Source: Abyssibacter sp036156195 (GTDB lineage: Bacteria > Pseudomonadota > Gammaproteobacteria > Nevskiales > OUC007). From it: 64,000 nucleotides of DNA. The notes beneath the pieces were generated by a model. That model had not been told where the DNA came from. It did not search any database and was given only the letters and a program-made list of their open reading frames with translations. A program made the translations under genes and the position numbers. Positions 35,276 through 43,534 of the stretch are shown here, one piece after another. Within the stretch, counting starts at the first letter, position 1. Each line of letters begins with the position of its first letter. The stretch lies in NCBI GenBank assembly GCA_036156195.1, contig JAYZUZ010000018.1, positions 231,108 to 295,107 on the forward strand, read 5' to 3'.

Positions 35276-35739
35276 CGCTTCGCTGCCTTGACCTCCACCG
35301 CACGGACCTGGCGTGCGACTCGATCGAGTACGCCGTTGATATAGCGATGGCTGTCCTGGGCGCCGAAAAGCCGGGCCAGTTCAACGCCTTCCGTAATGAT
35401 GACCCGATACGGCGTACCGAAATCCTGCGTCAGTTCGTAGGTGCCCAGCAGAAGAATCCCCTGCTCGACCGGGTCGATCTGGCCCCAGGGCCGGTCAAGA
35501 TGTTCGGAGACCTGGCTGGCCAGCGGGCCGGCATCGTTGATGATGCCGCGCAGTGCTTCGGCGAACCATTCCGGATCGGCACTCCGCATGTCTTCGGCCA
35601 TGCGGTACTCGGCCAGCAGGGCCGGTAGCTCCGCATCGGCCAGACGCCACTGGTACAGCGCCTGCACCAGCAGGCGCCGCGTCCAATGCCGGCGGTTGGG
35701 ACGCGGTTTGCGGGATGGCTTTGTCGGCTGATCGCTCAC
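35272..35739 (-). CDS. nusB: Transcription antitermination factor NusB
   Basis: 155 aa, all helical. RRLLVQALYQWRLAD near the N-terminus, PVEQGILLLGTYEL in the middle and YRVIITEGVELARLFGAQD then YINGVLDRVARQVR at the end are diagnostic. NusB binds boxA RNA with NusE to support rRNA transcription. Overlaps ribH and thiL by four bases each. Confidence 0.96.
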   Translation of the reverse strand: MSDQPTKPSRKPRPNRRHWTRRLLVQALYQWRLADAELPALLAEYRMAEDMRSADPEWFAEALRGIINDAGPLASQVSEHLDRPWGQIDPVEQGILLLGTYELTQDFGTPYRVIITEGVELARLFGAQDSHRYINGVLDRVARQVRAVEVKAAKR

Positions 35740-36254
35740 AACAGCCGCATCGCCCGGTCAAAGCGCATCATGTCGAGCATGGCCTCTGCCGCTTCACGCC
35801 CCTTGTTGTTATCCGGCGTGGCGCGCGCCTGGGCCTGTTCAATGTTGTCCACCGTCAACACACCAAAGCCGATCGGCAACTCGCGCTTGATCGACACATC
35901 CAGCACACCGCGGGCGCACTCCCCGGCGACAAAATCGAAATGCGGCGTATCGCCACGTACCACGGCGCCCAGCGCAATCAGCCCGTGAAAGCGCCCCGTT
36001 CCGGCCATCCCGTCTGCTGCATGCGGGACTTCAAACGCCCCGGGCACACGCACAAAGCGCATGGCTGACGATGAGATACCGGCCTCGTGCAGGGCCTCGA
36101 TGGCGCCCTCGACCAGCTTGTCGATGATGTCCACGGCCCAGCTGGTGGCGATGATGCCGATCCGGGCATCAGAGACGTCCTGATCCAGCGTGATAACGGG
36201 AACGCCAAAATCCGCACGCGTGGTCTTGCTGCGGGCGCGATGATCACTGGACAT
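35736..36254 (-). CDS. ribH: 6,7-dimethyl-8-ribityllumazine synthase
   Basis: 172 aa. Penultimate step of riboflavin synthesis. Conserved pieces: FVRVPGAFEVPHAA, ALGAVVRGDTPHFDFVAGE with the catalytic histidine, and the phosphate-binding segment LPIGFGVLTVDN. The end KGREAAEAMLDM is typical. The first 11 bases overlap ribBX. Confidence 0.97.
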   Translation of the reverse strand: MSSDHRARSKTTRADFGVPVITLDQDVSDARIGIIATSWAVDIIDKLVEGAIEALHEAGISSSAMRFVRVPGAFEVPHAADGMAGTGRFHGLIALGAVVRGDTPHFDFVAGECARGVLDVSIKRELPIGFGVLTVDNIEQAQARATPDNNKGREAAEAMLDMMRFDRAMRLL

Positions 36255-37341
36255 AGTCGATGACCTCTAAGTCGAATCCTGAAATGGCCGACAACCGCTT
36301 GGGTGCCGAGAGCACGCGCATCTTGCGGACGCCGAGATTGGACAGAATTTGCGCGCCCAGCCCGTAGGTCCGCAGTTCCTGGTCTGTTGCCTCGTGTTCG
36401 CCCTGGGGTTCGGGATGCGCCAGGCCGGCAATCCTCGACACCATTTCGGCCGGCGTTTCGGGCGTGCGCAGAATCACGACCACGCCCTCGCCTTCCTCAG
36501 CGATGCGCTTGAGCGCACTGTCCAGCGGCCAGCCAAAGCTGGCGTGCTGGATCTTGAGCAGATCCGCCAGGGTGTTGCGCACATGCACGCGGACCAGCGT
36601 GGGCCGATCCGCCGACGGTGTGCCGCGCACCATCGCCAGATGCAGGCAGTTGTCGATCTGGTCTTCGTACACAACCAGATTAAAGGGGCCGTGCGGTGTT
36701 TCCACCTGCTGCGAGGCCACGCGAGAAATCGTCCGCTCATTGGCCAGACGGTAGCGGATCAAGTCCGCGATGGTACCGATCTTGAGGCCATGCTCCTTGG
36801 CAAAGGCGTGCAGCTCAGGCGCCCGTTTCATGGTGCCGTCGTCGTTGACGATTTCGCAGATTACTCCACAGGGCCGCTTGCCGGCCAGGCGCATCAAATC
36901 CACCGTCGCCTCGGTGTGCCCGGCCCGGCTGAGCACGCCGCCCTTGTCCGCACGCAGCGGGAAAATGTGGCCTGGCCGGTTGAAGTCCCGCTCATGGGAT
37001 TCCGGATCGGCCAGCGCGCGAATCGTCGTGGCGCGGTCCGCCGCGGAGATGCCCGTCGTCGTCCCGTGCCGGTAGTCGACCGACACCGTAAACGCCGTCC
37101 GGTGCGACTCGGTGTTCTCAGGAACCATCTGCGGCAATCGCAAGGCCTCTACCCGGTCCGAGGACATCGGGGTGCAGATGATGCCGCTGGAGTGGCGCAC
37201 GATAAATGCGACCTGCTCCGGAGTAATGCTCTCTGCCGCGACGATGAGATCACCCTCATTCTCGCGGTCCTCGTCATCCATCATCACGACCATGCGGCCG
37301 GCGCGGATCTCGTCAATGATGTCTTCGATCGAATCAGTCAT
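36244..37341 (-). CDS. ribB: 3,4-dihydroxy-2-butanone-4-phosphate synthase with degenerate GTP-cyclohydrolase-II-like domain (RibBX type)
   Basis: 365 aa. Residues 1-200 are an intact DHBP synthase (MDDEDRENEGDLI, GIICTPMS, RPGHIFPLRA, GVLSRAGHTEA). Residues 205-365 are homologous to GTP cyclohydrolase II, but the zinc cysteines are gone: where RibA has HSECLTGD there is HVRNTLAD, and the RCDCG..L region reads GWPLDSALKRI. The enzyme therefore should make the four-carbon unit but not open GTP. This is the RibBX variant known from Proteobacteria; a separate ribA must exist elsewhere. It overlaps ribE and ribH. No FMN riboswitch precedes it. Confidence 0.93.
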   Translation of the reverse strand: MTDSIEDIIDEIRAGRMVVMMDDEDRENEGDLIVAAESITPEQVAFIVRHSSGIICTPMSSDRVEALRLPQMVPENTESHRTAFTVSVDYRHGTTTGISAADRATTIRALADPESHERDFNRPGHIFPLRADKGGVLSRAGHTEATVDLMRLAGKRPCGVICEIVNDDGTMKRAPELHAFAKEHGLKIGTIADLIRYRLANERTISRVASQQVETPHGPFNLVVYEDQIDNCLHLAMVRGTPSADRPTLVRVHVRNTLADLLKIQHASFGWPLDSALKRIAEEGEGVVVILRTPETPAEMVSRIAGLAHPEPQGEHEATDQELRTYGLGAQILSNLGVRKMRVLSAPKRLSAISGFDLEVIDYVQ

Positions 37342-37946
37342 GCCGATTGTCCAGTCGTTTCGAGCAGGCGCTGCGCATAGCGCGCCATTAAATCCACTTC
37401 GAGGTTCACCGCTGCACCCACCTGCCAGTGCTCCAGCGTCGTGACCTCCCAGGTGTGGGGAATCAGGTTCACGCCAAAACAGTCGCCATCCACCTCGTTC
37501 ACGGTGAGGCTGACACCATCCAGCGCGACGGAGCCCTTGGCCGCGATAAACCGGGCCAACGCCTGCGGTGCTTGCAATCGCACGCGGCGACTGCTGGCAT
37601 CTCCGGTCAGCCCGACAATGCGGGCGACACCGTCGACATGCCCCTGCACCAGGTGCCCTCCCAGCGGCTTGGTCAGGGTCAGCGAGCGTTCCAGGTTCAG
37701 GGGCACACCCACGGCCCAGTCGCCCAGCGTCGTAACCTGCAGCGATTCATTGGAGACGTCCGCGGCAAAACCGTCGGCGTCGATGTCCAGCGCCGTCATG
37801 CACGCGCCGGAACAGGCCACGCTGTCACCCGTTCGCAAGCCTTCCGTGTAGCCCGCTGGCGTGCGAACACGCATCCGCACATCGCCGCCCGCGTGACGCG
37901 TGTAGTCGACCACCTCGCCGGTGGCCTCGATCAAACCGGTGAACAT
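37338..37946 (-). CDS. ribE: Riboflavin synthase, alpha subunit
   Basis: 202 aa made of two homologous lumazine-binding barrels. First: MFTGLIEATGEV ... GDSVACSGACMTAL; second: GHLVQGHVDGVARI ... KGSVALDGVSLTVNEV. Catalyses dismutation of two lumazines to riboflavin. Overlaps ribD by 16 bases and ribBX by 4. Confidence 0.96.
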   Translation of the reverse strand: MFTGLIEATGEVVDYTRHAGGDVRMRVRTPAGYTEGLRTGDSVACSGACMTALDIDADGFAADVSNESLQVTTLGDWAVGVPLNLERSLTLTKPLGGHLVQGHVDGVARIVGLTGDASSRRVRLQAPQALARFIAAKGSVALDGVSLTVNEVDGDCFGVNLIPHTWEVTTLEHWQVGAAVNLEVDLMARYAQRLLETTGQSA

Positions 37947-39058
37947 GCTTTCGGATGTGCCTGTGCAGGCATGACAGGGCGCGCGATCATACGCCAGTCG
38001 GCGCCCAGCTTGCGAACATCGACGATATCGAGCATGGGCGTCTGGGCCAGATGCTCCACCCCCGGCAGCGCGACCAACCCCCGCGCGGCGTGGCCCAGCA
38101 GGCGCGGCGCCATGTAAATCACCAGTTCGTCGACAAGATTAGCGGCCACCAGCGCACCGGCCAGGGTCGCCCCACACTCAACGTACAGCTCATGGATGTC
38201 CCGGCTGGCCAGTGCCTGTAAGGCATGACGCAAATCCACCTGCTCGCCGGCGCCGGGCACGGCCACGCATTCGACATGCTCCGGATACTCGCAGCTGGGG
38301 GTGGCGGCCGCCGCACCCAGCAACAGCACGGGTGCATCGTCGGCGCAGACGGCGGCATCAACGGGCGTCCGGTAGCGGCTATCAAACACCACCCGCGTCG
38401 GCGGGCGATCGGTGTCGATACCCCGCGCGGTCAAGCGCGGGTTATCCGCCAGCACGGTCTCCACGCCGGTCGCGATTGCGCTGGCTTCAGCGCGCATGCG
38501 GTGCACATCCCTGCGTGCGGCCTCGCCGGTAATCCACTGACTCTCCCCGCTGGCCATGGCCGTCCGGCCGTCCAAACTCATGGCCAGCTTGAGCCGAACC
38601 CAGGGCCGCCCCTGATCGAAGCGCTGGAAAAACCCCGGATTCAACCGCTGCGCTGCATCGGCCAACACGCCAGACAAAACGGTAATCCCCGCTTCTTCCA
38701 GCCGCCCCCGCGCCCGACCCCGTGTCCGGGGGTTCGGATCGTCAGAGGCATAGACCACGCGTGCAATCCCGGCCTCGATCAGACCGTCCACACAGGGCGG
38801 TGTCCGGCCAAAATGGCTGCAGGGCTCCAGGGTGACATAGGCCGTAGCCCCCTGGGCCTGCGCCCCCGCCGCAGCCAGAGCCACACGCTCGGCATGGGGC
38901 TCGCCTGCCGCGCGGTGCCCACCCGCGCCTACGCATTGATCGCCCTGGACCAGGACGCAACCCACGCGCGGATTGGGGTGCGCGGTGTACCGCCCGACCT
39001 CCGCCTGCTGAATGGCTTGCGCCATCCAGTGCTCGTCCTGCGCCGTAAACTGCCCCAC
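37931..39058 (-). CDS. ribD: Bifunctional riboflavin deaminase/reductase
   Basis: 375 aa. The deaminase half shows HPNPRVGCVLV, GEPHAERVAL (zinc His/Glu) and TLEPCSHFGRTPPC (zinc cysteines). The reductase half begins with WVRLKLAMSLDGRTAM and includes SQWITGEAARRDVH and GVETVLADNPRLT. A small oddity is DPNPRTRGRARGRLEEAGI, where the usual G.G..L turn is altered. The start lies 17 bases after the nrdR stop. Confidence 0.95.
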   Translation of the reverse strand: MGQFTAQDEHWMAQAIQQAEVGRYTAHPNPRVGCVLVQGDQCVGAGGHRAAGEPHAERVALAAAGAQAQGATAYVTLEPCSHFGRTPPCVDGLIEAGIARVVYASDDPNPRTRGRARGRLEEAGITVLSGVLADAAQRLNPGFFQRFDQGRPWVRLKLAMSLDGRTAMASGESQWITGEAARRDVHRMRAEASAIATGVETVLADNPRLTARGIDTDRPPTRVVFDSRYRTPVDAAVCADDAPVLLLGAAAATPSCEYPEHVECVAVPGAGEQVDLRHALQALASRDIHELYVECGATLAGALVAANLVDELVIYMAPRLLGHAARGLVALPGVEHLAQTPMLDIVDVRKLGADWRMIARPVMPAQAHPKACSPV

Positions 39059-39075
39059 CGACGGATGGCCGCGGA

Positions 39076-39582
39076 TCAGCGTTCCCCGGCGATGAGCGAC
39101 AGCTGCTGGCGTCGCACCTCGGCGGGATCAGGCTCGGATTGCAGGCGCTCGATCTCGGCGCGAAAAGCCTCGACGTCTTCGAATGCGCGATAAACCGACG
39201 CAAAGCGCACATAGGCCACGTGGTCGAGTTCGCGTAGCGCGTCCATGACCAGGTTGCCGACCACGCCGGCGTCGATGTCGCGGTCGCTAATGGCCACCAG
39301 CTTGCGCTTGATCTGGGCAATGGCCGCTTCGATCTGCTCGGCCGTAACCGGGCGCTTGTACAGGGCCCGTTCCATCCCGCGACGTAGCTTGGGCTCGCTG
39401 AATGGCTCCGGCTTGCCGTCGCGCTTGACGATACGCGGCATTTTCAGCTCCGCCACCTCAAAGGTGGTGAAGCGTCCGCCGCAATCGCCACACTCACGAC
39501 GGCGACGGACCTGCGCCTCTTCGGCCATGACCCGGCTGTCGACCACCCGCGTGTCACGGGCTCCGCAGAAGGGACAAAGCAC
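39076..39582 (-). CDS. nrdR: Transcriptional repressor NrdR
   Basis: 168 aa from a GTG at 39582, 16 bases after the glyA stop. The longer open frame upstream is inside glyA and is not part of the protein; family members begin M.CPFC, here VLCPFCGARDTRVVDSR. A second Cys pair (ECGDCGGRF) completes the zinc ribbon; the ATP-cone follows (IVKRDGKPEPFSEPKL, LDHVAYVRFASVYRAF). NrdR senses dATP/ATP and represses ribonucleotide reductase genes. Confidence 0.95.
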   Translation of the reverse strand: MLCPFCGARDTRVVDSRVMAEEAQVRRRRECGDCGGRFTTFEVAELKMPRIVKRDGKPEPFSEPKLRRGMERALYKRPVTAEQIEAAIAQIKRKLVAISDRDIDAGVVGNLVMDALRELDHVAYVRFASVYRAFEDVEAFRAEIERLQSEPDPAEVRRQQLSLIAGER

Positions 39583-39598
39583 GACGGGCGACCGCGCC

Positions 39599-40891
39599 TC
39601 AGGCGGCCGAAGCCGTCTGGGTGTACACCGGGTAACGGCTGCACAGCGCCTCGACCTTGCTACGAACGGTCGCGACGGTTTCGTCCACCTTGGCAGTGTC
39701 TTCCGCGTCCAGCGCATCCAGCACGTCGCAAATCCAGTGCGCGACGTTGCGCATGTCGTCTTCGTTGAACCCGCGCGTGGTGGATGCCGGCGAACCCAAT
39801 CGCAGCCCGCTGGTCACGCGCGGCGGGCGCGGATCATTCGGGACCGAGTTCTTGTTCACCGTGATATGCGCCTGGCCCAGGGTTTCCTCGGCATCGTGGC
39901 CGGTGACATTGCGACCGACCATGCTGACCAGAATCAGATGATTGTCCGTGCCACCGGAAATCACGTCGTAGCCGCGCTCCAGCACGACCTCGGCCATGGC
40001 GGCGGCGTTGGCGCGCACCTTGACCTGGTAGTCCTTGAACTCGGGCTGCAGGGCTTCAGCAAACGCCACGGCCTTGGCCGCCACTACATGCATGAGCGGC
40101 CCGCCCTGCGTGCCAGGGAAGACGGCAGAGTTGAGCTTCTTGTAGAGATCAGGATCGCCTGCATTCGAAAGAATCAGGCCGCCACGCGGGCCGCGCAGCG
40201 TCTTGTGCGTGGTCGTCGTCACGACATGCGCATGCGGAATCGGGCTGGGGTATTCACCCGCAGCGACCAGCCCCGCCACGTGCGCCATGTCGACCATGAA
40301 CTTGGCACCCACTTCGTCCGCAATCGCGCGCATCTTCGACCAGTCGATCTGGCGGGAGTACGCGGAGAACCCGCCGATCAGCATCTTGGGCTGCTCGCGG
40401 CGTGCGGTCTCGGCGATCTTCTCGTAGTCGATCAGACCCGATTCGGGATCGATCTCGTAGTGCACCGCGTTGTAGTTCTTGCCGGAGAAATTCGGCTTGG
40501 CGCCGTGGGTCAGGTGTCCGCCATGGGCCAGGCTCATTCCCAGGAAAGTCTCACCCGGCTTGAGCAAGGCCAAGAAGACCGCAGCGTTGGCCTGTGCGCC
40601 CGAATGCGGCTGCACATTGGCGAACTCGCAGCCGAACAGCTGCTTGGCCCGCGCGATGGCCAAATCCTCGGCCACGTCGACATGCTCGCAGCCGCCGTAG
40701 TAGCGACGGCCGGGGTAGCCTTCGGCGTACTTGTTGGTCAACAGGGAACCCTGCGCCGCCATCACCCGTGGGCTGGCGTAGTTCTCCGACGCAATCAGCT
40801 CGATGTGAGCCTCCTGCCGAGCCGCCTCAGCATCCAGGGCAGCGGCAAGATCGGGATCGAAGGCAGACAGCGTGGAAACGTTACGCCACAT
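39599..40891 (-). CDS. glyA: Serine hydroxymethyltransferase
   Basis: 430 aa from the ATG at 40891, which has GCAGGAG upstream; 32 extra codons in the open frame are not used by the family. PLP enzyme converting serine and THF to glycine and methylene-THF. Seen: IELIASENYASPRV, TNKYAEGYPGRRYYGG, QPHSGAQAN and the PLP lysine in TTTTHKTLRGPRGG. Heads the glyA-nrdR-rib-nusB-thiL-pgpA run. Confidence 0.97.
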   Translation of the reverse strand: MWRNVSTLSAFDPDLAAALDAEAARQEAHIELIASENYASPRVMAAQGSLLTNKYAEGYPGRRYYGGCEHVDVAEDLAIARAKQLFGCEFANVQPHSGAQANAAVFLALLKPGETFLGMSLAHGGHLTHGAKPNFSGKNYNAVHYEIDPESGLIDYEKIAETARREQPKMLIGGFSAYSRQIDWSKMRAIADEVGAKFMVDMAHVAGLVAAGEYPSPIPHAHVVTTTTHKTLRGPRGGLILSNAGDPDLYKKLNSAVFPGTQGGPLMHVVAAKAVAFAEALQPEFKDYQVKVRANAAAMAEVVLERGYDVISGGTDNHLILVSMVGRNVTGHDAEETLGQAHITVNKNSVPNDPRPPRVTSGLRLGSPASTTRGFNEDDMRNVAHWICDVLDALDAEDTAKVDETVATVRSKVEALCSRYPVYTQTASAA

Positions 40892-40934
40892 GAAGGCAAC
40901 TCCTGCAGGAAAAGACAAAGACGACAATCGATGC

Positions 40935-40963
40935 ATTGTACCGCGCCACCCGGCCACGCCCCA
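40935..40963 (-). promoter_or_regulatory. Candidate glyA promoter
   Basis: On the minus strand TACAAT (40935-40940) is a 5/6 match to the -10 box, 44 bases before the glyA start. The -35 at a 17-base spacer (TGGGGC) is poor, so an activator or a weak promoter would be needed. Confidence 0.33.
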
Positions 40964-41014
40964 GAATGGAGCGCCGGGCGGCGTCAAACAGAACGTCCGG
41001 GTGACGCCCTGTTG

Positions 41015-42115
41015 CTAGCGCGTGATGCTAAGCATCAGGTCCAGAGCGGCTTTGGCGGGCTTGGCGACATCCGGGGCGACCTGGATCCGATTGACGATCT
41101 CACCCGCCTGAATGGACTCCAGCGTCCAGGCCAAATGCTGCGGGTCGGTGCGGAACATGGTCGAACACATGCAGACCGTCGGCGACATGAACTGCACGGT
41201 CACGCCCTTGGGTTTCATCTCGTCATGCAAGCGGTTGACGAGGTTAAGCTCGGTGCCGACCAGCCAGTGACTGCCCGGCTCGGCGGCGCGCACCGTTTTG
41301 AGAATGGTTTCCGTGGAACCGACGAAGTCGGATTTCTGGCACACCTCAAAGCTGTTCTCGGGATGACTGATGACCAAGCCGCCGGGGTGCTCCGCCCGGA
41401 AGCGGTCGATATGCGCCGGCTGGAACATCTGGTGCACCGAGCAAAAGCCCTTCCAGAGAATCATCTTGGCGTTCTTGATCTGCTCCGGCGTCAGCCCGCC
41501 CATGGGCAGCATGAAGTCCCAGACGACCATGTCCTCCAGCGCAATCCCCATGTCATAGCCGGTATTGCGCCCCAGATGCTGGTCGGGGAAGAACAACACC
41601 TTTTCCCGCCGTGAGAACGCCCAGTCCAGCACGCCGCGGGCATTCGATGAGGTGCAGACGATGCCGCCGTGCTCACCGCAGAATGCTTTGAGGTCAGCAG
41701 CCGAGTTGATGTACGTCACCGGCGTGACGGCTTCGTCAGGGTCCAGCACCGACTGCAACTCCGCCCAGGCACGCCGCACATTGCGCAGGTTGGCCATATC
41801 GGCCATGGAACAGCCTGCGGCGAGATCGGGCAGGATCACCACCTGATCGTCGCGGGTCAGGATGTCGGCCACTTCGGCCATGAAGTGCACACCGCAGAAC
41901 ACGATGTACTGTGCATCCGATTCGGCGGCCATGGCCGACAGCTTGAGCGAGTCGCCACTGACGTCAGCGTGGGCGAACACTTCGTCGCGCTGGTAGTGAT
42001 GCCCGAGGATCATCAGACGATCCCCCAGCGCGGCTTTGGCCGCACGAATGCGGGCGTCGCACTGCTCGTCGCTCAGTGCCGTGAAAGAGTCCAATGCAAG
42101 CGCTGTTGCTGCCAT
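41015..42115 (-). CDS. nadA: Quinolinate synthase A
   Basis: 366 aa. Condenses iminoaspartate with dihydroxyacetone phosphate to quinolinate, using a 4Fe-4S cluster. Candidate cluster cysteines are C102 (AAGCSMADMAN), C225 (WKGFCSVHQMF) and C315 or C317 (SPTVCMCSTM). The N-terminal LGHHYQRDEVFAHAD and the segment VTYINSAADLKAFCG are diagnostic. No nadB or nadC adjacent. The start is supported by a CAGGAGATCACC leader. Confidence 0.96.
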   Translation of the reverse strand: MAATALALDSFTALSDEQCDARIRAAKAALGDRLMILGHHYQRDEVFAHADVSGDSLKLSAMAAESDAQYIVFCGVHFMAEVADILTRDDQVVILPDLAAGCSMADMANLRNVRRAWAELQSVLDPDEAVTPVTYINSAADLKAFCGEHGGIVCTSSNARGVLDWAFSRREKVLFFPDQHLGRNTGYDMGIALEDMVVWDFMLPMGGLTPEQIKNAKMILWKGFCSVHQMFQPAHIDRFRAEHPGGLVISHPENSFEVCQKSDFVGSTETILKTVRAAEPGSHWLVGTELNLVNRLHDEMKPKGVTVQFMSPTVCMCSTMFRTDPQHLAWTLESIQAGEIVNRIQVAPDVAKPAKAALDLMLSITR

Positions 42116-42150
42116 GGTGATCTCCTGTGGCGCTGATGTGGCGCCAAACT

Positions 42151-42181
42151 AACAAAGCACCCCGGCCTGCGCCCAGGGGTG
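42151..42181 (-). terminator. Candidate terminator after the Ig-like lipoprotein
   Basis: Minus strand: CACCCC and GGGGTG arms around a 12-base loop, followed by CTTTGTT. The stem is short and the T run broken, so termination would be moderate. It lies between the lipoprotein stop and the nadA start. Confidence 0.4.
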
Positions 42182-42187
42182 TCAAGG

Positions 42188-43534
42188 TTAACGTGCGGTA
42201 ACCGCTTCCTCGTCGGACTCTTCGGTGTCCTCATCAACCACCGGCTCGATGGTCACGGTTTCCGTGGCCTCGACAATGGTGTCGTCCTCACCGGTGGTGA
42301 ACCGAGCCGTGACAATCGACTGGCCGGCCTCGTTAACCCGTGGGAAGAAGCGGTTTGCAGTCAAAAACGTGGTGCCGAATAGCGCCACATCCGTGTCATC
42401 TGTCGACCAGCCGGCGCTACGGGTGATGACTTGCTCGAAGGCACCGTCATCAAATGTGCCGGTGGCCACGAAGTCCAGGCTGTCGCCAAACGCCACGGTG
42501 GGCGCATCCGGCGTGATGTCCAGCGAGGTCAGCACGGCATCGACCACGGTCACGTCCAGCGGCGCCGAGGAAATGCCTGTGCTGAGGTCGATCTCTTCGC
42601 CCTCTTCCGGCTCTTCTGCGCCAAAGGTTGCCGTCACCTGTGCCGGACCGCCCGCGCCCAGCGCCAGGATCAGACTCGGCGCGGTGCTAAAGGCGTCCAC
42701 CAGGACCACCTCCTCATCGGACGAGGTGAAGATCACCTGGCCGTCCAGATCCTGCTCATCCCCATTCTCAAACAGCGCGAACGGATACATGAACTCGGTG
42801 GTCCCGGTCACCAGCTGGGTCGAGCCTTCGTACTCCCGCCGCAATTCCAGGGTCTGCACCGGCGCGACGCGGACAACGGCCGTGGCGCGTTCCTCACAGA
42901 AGTCCAGCACGGCAACCGCCTGGCGTTCGCCTTCAGCAAGACCTTCAATCACTCCAACGTAGCTGCCATCGGAGCGCTGTGCGTAGTCGATCGTGGCTAC
43001 GTCCTCGTTGCTGTCGTCAAACGACCAGCTCGCACGAATACTCAGATCCAGCTCTTCGCCGTCTTCATCGCCCACCGCCCTCAGGAACCGCGTGGCGCCG
43101 ATCGCCGTCGTGGACTCGGGCGTATCGATCGCCAGACCGTCGAGTGCATCGACCACGACATCCACACGGGTTTCCAGGCCGGCAAGCTCCGCGAAGACCG
43201 AGGCGGTTCCAGGAGCAACTGGAATCATGACGCCCGAACCAAACGTTCCCCCACTGCTCGGTGCTTCGATGTCGCGGTTACTCACCCGGACAACGGACTC
43301 ATCTGAGCTGCGCCAGACAACACGGTCGGTGAAAACGCCGACGCCGCCGTTGGTGAACTCAGCCAAGGCGGTCAGCTGCTGAATATCGCATTCGGTCGCT
43401 TCAATAATGCCGTCAACACCCTGCCCGATCGACAAAGATTCCGGCGCATTGCCCTCACCCAGGCCTTCGCAGCCCGCCAATCCGGTGACCGCCAACGCAG
43501 CAGCCAGGACAATCTTGTGATTTTGCTTGCTCAC
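42188..43534 (-). CDS. Lipoprotein with bacterial Ig-like (Big2-type) repeats
   Basis: 448 aa. Lipobox LAGC with C22 after a short hydrophobic signal; the +2 residue is Glu, which favours outer-membrane sorting. The body repeats Ig-like strands such as WRSSDESVVRVSNRD, SWSFDDSNEDVATID, VIFTSSDEEVVLVD and AGWSTDDTDVALFG, giving about four modules. Very acidic, especially the C-terminus (a DEDTEESDEE run). Function is unknown; probably a structural surface protein. The ATG overlaps the aspS stop by four bases, an unusual pairing for a lipoprotein. Confidence 0.82.
   Translation of the reverse strand: MSKQNHKIVLAAALAVTGLAGCEGLGEGNAPESLSIGQGVDGIIEATECDIQQLTALAEFTNGGVGVFTDRVVWRSSDESVVRVSNRDIEAPSSGGTFGSGVMIPVAPGTASVFAELAGLETRVDVVVDALDGLAIDTPESTTAIGATRFLRAVGDEDGEELDLSIRASWSFDDSNEDVATIDYAQRSDGSYVGVIEGLAEGERQAVAVLDFCEERATAVVRVAPVQTLELRREYEGSTQLVTGTTEFMYPFALFENGDEQDLDGQVIFTSSDEEVVLVDAFSTAPSLILALGAGGPAQVTATFGAEEPEEGEEIDLSTGISSAPLDVTVVDAVLTSLDITPDAPTVAFGDSLDFVATGTFDDGAFEQVITRSAGWSTDDTDVALFGTTFLTANRFFPRVNEAGQSIVTARFTTGEDDTIVEATETVTIEPVVDEDTEESDEEAVTAR

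Noticed and set aside
36349..37380. 343-codon plus-strand frame opposite ribBX
   Set aside because: Lies wholly across a conserved gene and lacks start signals.
34309..40891. FMN riboswitch for the riboflavin genes
   Set aside because: The rib genes overlap or nearly abut each other and nrdR/glyA, leaving no leader long enough; no RFN-like conserved blocks seen upstream of glyA.
39245..41614. A 789-codon open frame on the plus strand opposite nrdR, glyA and nadA
   Set aside because: The minus strand carries three intact conserved enzymes and regulators. The antisense frame is Arg/His-rich, has no ribosome site and is a by-product of high-GC codon use.
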